Shown here one piece after another: positions 49,367 through 51,522 of a DNA stretch of 51,522 nucleotides. The notes below the pieces were generated by a model. That model was not told where the DNA came from and did not search any database. It saw only the letters and a program-made list of their open reading frames with translations. Origin of the DNA: Chitinophagales bacterium (GTDB lineage Bacteria; Bacteroidota; Bacteroidia; Chitinophagales; Chitinophagaceae); the NCBI GenBank assembly GCA_015654595.1, contig JAATGQ010000007.1, forward strand, positions 1 to 51,522, given 5' to 3'. The position numbers and the translations under genes are program-made. Within the stretch, counting starts at the first letter, position 1. The number at the start of each line of letters is the position of its first letter.

Positions 49367-51522
49367 TTAAAATTTCACGTTCAGGTTAACCCCCAGACTC
49401 CTGATCGCAGGATAACCGGACAACTCCATACCCTGACCATTTGTGCCGTTTAGGTTGGACTCAGGATCGATATTCGGAACATGTTTCATCAGCGTTGCCA
49501 GATTACGCGCTACAACTGCTACATTGATACCCTTTATCGGCGATCCTTTATAAACCCTGGAAGGAATGGAATACGTCAGGCTGGCTGAACGCAGCTTGAT
49601 AAAACTTGCATCATATACAAACTCCTCGGCGATCTCGTCGTTCCCCGTAGAAAGATCCTGAAAATAGGTCTGAGAATTGACCGCTGTTGTATTGGCGTGT
49701 CCGCTGAGATCCACTCCTTTGCCAATAAATACCCCGGTCGTTCTGCCCTGCAGCGTTTTCTTCTGCAGCCCGTAGTTGTATAACAACAGGTTGGTACCGG
49801 AATAGATCTTTGCGCCGTATTTGAAATCTATCAGCACAGACAGCGTAAAGTCCTTGTAGTGGAAGTCGTTGGTGAAGCCTCCCGTCTGCTTGTATACGCC
49901 AGAACCCAAGGGAATCAGCTTGCTCGTCGGTTCCGGCTCACCGGCTGCGATACCATCTGAACCATCACTATAGACCCGGTTGCCGCTCGCATCTTTCTTA
50001 TATCCATACCCCATGATCTGACCATAAGGCAAACCCACGACATTACTTACATTCACCCCATTACCCCAGCGAGGATAAGAGCCGGCAATAACCAGCGGCG
50101 TACTGTCAGGAGTCAGATACAATACTTTGCTGATATTGATCCCCAGGTTGAAAGAGGCCGTCCAGCTGAAGTCTTTTGTCTTCACCGGCGTGCCCGTCAA
50201 CAACATTTCAAAACCGCGGTTCCTGATCTTACCGATGTTCGAGATGTTTCCATCATATCCGGATGCGGTGCTGACGGTGGCAATGACGATGTCATCGGTC
50301 GTCTTCTTTTCGTATACAGCCGCATCGATGCCGACCCGGTTGTTCAGGAACTGCATATTAAACCCGATCTCCTTTTCGGCGATCTTCACCGGTTCGAGTT
50401 GTTTATTCGGAATAGCATTCGGCAGAACATATCCCTGCGCCTGTCCATCGATCGTATAACCCAGGAATCCATAGGTCAGCGCTTCCTGGTAAGGAGACGT
50501 TCCGTTCGAAGCAAAAGCATAAGAAGCTCTCAACTTGCCAAAGCTGATCCACTCGGGAAGTTTGAGGGCATCGGAAAAGATAAAGCTGCCGCTAAAGCTG
50601 GGATATAACTTCCGGTCGGAATTGATCGCCAGCGTAGAGAACCAGTCGTTACGCGCCGTCACGCTCAGGTAAAGCCAGTTCTTATACCCGAGATCCGCGG
50701 TCCCGTAAAGAGAATTTACCCGGTAATGCGTATAAGCCACCGTGTAAGGACGCGTGGCGACGTTATTGGCAGAATAGAAGTAGGGAATGATAAAAGGTCC
50801 TACTGCATTAATAGAAGCCCCGGAACTGACATTGTCCTGGTAGTTGCCGCCAAGGTTTACATTGAGAGAAAAATCTTCTCCGATCTTCTTGTTGCCGCCC
50901 AGGAGGAAGTTGGCATTCAACTCATGGAAATTGACATTGTTGATCGTCAGCTGGCCGCCTGCATCATAACCTGTCCCCGTTGGAACGATATTGGTCGTTC
51001 CATAGTTATAACCATCCCGGGTAACACCGCCCTGAAGAAAGAGCCAGTCAAGTATATTGTATTTGAGGCTCAGGCCGCCCGTAAACCGTTCGCGCGTACT
51101 GTGGTTCTGAAACTTCTCCGCAACGAAATAAGGATTGTTGAAATAGATATCGGACCCTGGCAATAATTCGGTACCATCCGGATTGGTAGCAGCTTTAAGC
51201 CAGCGTATATCAAAAGTATTCGGCAGATATAAAGGTCCGGCTATAACGTTCCCCGGCGCATCCGAAAAAGAAACCCGGTTCTTGACCTGCTCGAAGGTAT
51301 AGTTAGCCGTCATATTAAGCTGCAGCTGAGGCAGCACATTATACGTACTGTTGAAGTTGATCCCCTGTTGTTTCATATCGGCATTGGGGATCGGTGTCGT
51401 ATTTGTCAGATCGGTCAGCCCCAGCCGGAAATGTCCCTTGTCATTATTGCCGGTCAGGCCGATAGACGCCTGGTTGGTCACGCCCGTACGATAAAAGTTT
51501 TTGAAATTGTCTTTCTCCGCAC
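49367..51522 (-). CDS. SusC/RagA-family TonB-dependent outer-membrane transporter (5' end outside the window)
   Basis: The minus-strand frame is open from the window edge (51522) to TAA at 49367, about 718 codons, and covers only the barrel part. The edge sequence AEKDNFKNFYRTGVTNQASI continues into GLTGNNDKGHFRLGLTDL, the family's first barrel strands after the plug; signal peptide, carboxypeptidase-like and plug domains are missing. Later landmarks are EPVKIAEKEIGFNMQFLNNR, LPYGQIMGYGYKKDASGN, and the terminal FIKLRSASLTYSIPSRVY, then VAVVARNLATLMKHVPNIDP and a final LNVKF ending in Phe. It imports glycans or peptides with SusD, powered by TonB. A GTG at 51479-51481 is only an internal Val, not the start. 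Confidence 0.95.
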   Translation of the reverse strand, partial: AEKDNFKNFYRTGVTNQASIGLTGNNDKGHFRLGLTDLTNTTPIPNADMKQQGINFNSTYNVLPQLQLNMTANYTFEQVKNRVSFSDAPGNVIAGPLYLPNTFDIRWLKAATNPDGTELLPGSDIYFNNPYFVAEKFQNHSTRERFTGGLSLKYNILDWLFLQGGVTRDGYNYGTTNIVPTGTGYDAGGQLTINNVNFHELNANFLLGGNKKIGEDFSLNVNLGGNYQDNVSSGASINAVGPFIIPYFYSANNVATRPYTVAYTHYRVNSLYGTADLGYKNWLYLSVTARNDWFSTLAINSDRKLYPSFSGSFIFSDALKLPEWISFGKLRASYAFASNGTSPYQEALTYGFLGYTIDGQAQGYVLPNAIPNKQLEPVKIAEKEIGFNMQFLNNRVGIDAAVYEKKTTDDIVIATVSTASGYDGNISNIGKIRNRGFEMLLTGTPVKTKDFSWTASFNLGINISKVLYLTPDSTPLVIAGSYPRWGNGVNVSNVVGLPYGQIMGYGYKKDASGNRVYSDGSDGIAAGEPEPTSKLIPLGSGVYKQTGGFTNDFHYKDFTLSVLIDFKYGAKIYSGTNLLLYNYGLQKKTLQGRTTGVFIGKGVDLSGHANTTAVNSQTYFQDLSTGNDEIAEEFVYDASFIKLRSASLTYSIPSRVYKGSPIKGINVAVVARNLATLMKHVPNIDPESNLNGTNGQGMELSGYPAIRSLGVNLNVKF

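Overview
The window looks like chromosome of a Bacteroidota bacterium, most likely of the Chitinophagaceae type. The grounds are: a SusC/SusD pair; a secreted protein ending in a type IX sorting domain; a fused SecDF; a long NusB; many Bacteroidota -7 boxes (TAnnTTTG) with little sign of Shine-Dalgarno sequences; and roughly even base composition. Genes lie on both strands in short operons, and perfect palindromic terminators sit where transcription units converge. I found no tRNA, rRNA, CRISPR array, insertion sequence or phage gene.

Layout. 0-3.4 kb: tail of an outer-membrane barrel gene, an SGNH hydrolase and groS-groL. 3.4-7.6 kb: a gene relic, then nusB, a DUF1573 lipoprotein, yajC, coaE and a class I aminotransferase. 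7.7-13.6 kb: secDF, two small low-complexity secreted proteins (one histidine-rich, one with a duplicated peptide) and a histidine kinase/response regulator pair. 13.7-25 kb: a CusCBA/CzcCBA-type efflux locus with one TolC and one adaptor but two near-duplicate RND pumps, separated by a DUF2279 protein. 25-32 kb: a T9SS cargo protein, small envelope proteins, glnS, yggS, an acyl-CoA dehydrogenase and an acidic unknown protein. 32-35.5 kb: two pentein (arginine deiminase/CtlX) genes, the first broken by a stop, and a DUF72 protein. 35.7-38.3 kb: pfkA-pyk. 38.3-51.5 kb: a catabolic region with cutC, glycosylasparaginase, an NTF2-like protein, two CocE/NonD hydrolases (the second frameshifted), a GH20-GH29 fusion enzyme and SusD/SusC (SusC runs off the window end).

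How the genes work together. YajC and SecDF serve Sec export. PfkA and Pyk are the two classical control points of glycolysis. The last 13 kb can be read as a glycoprotein/N-glycan salvage region: SusCD for uptake, GH20 and GH29 activities for GlcNAc and fucose, and glycosylasparaginase for the GlcNAc-Asn stub. This is inference from family functions.

The most notable observations are: the single-chain GH20-GH29 protein; glycosylasparaginase and cutC coupled with a 1-nt gap; tandem RND pumps sharing one adaptor; a two-hairpin intergenic element present twice with compensatory stem changes; several genes whose -7 box ends 3-5 nt before the start codon, which suggests leaderless mRNAs; and three separate reading-frame breaks (TAG, -1 deletion, TAA) within about 15 kb, which need checking against reads.
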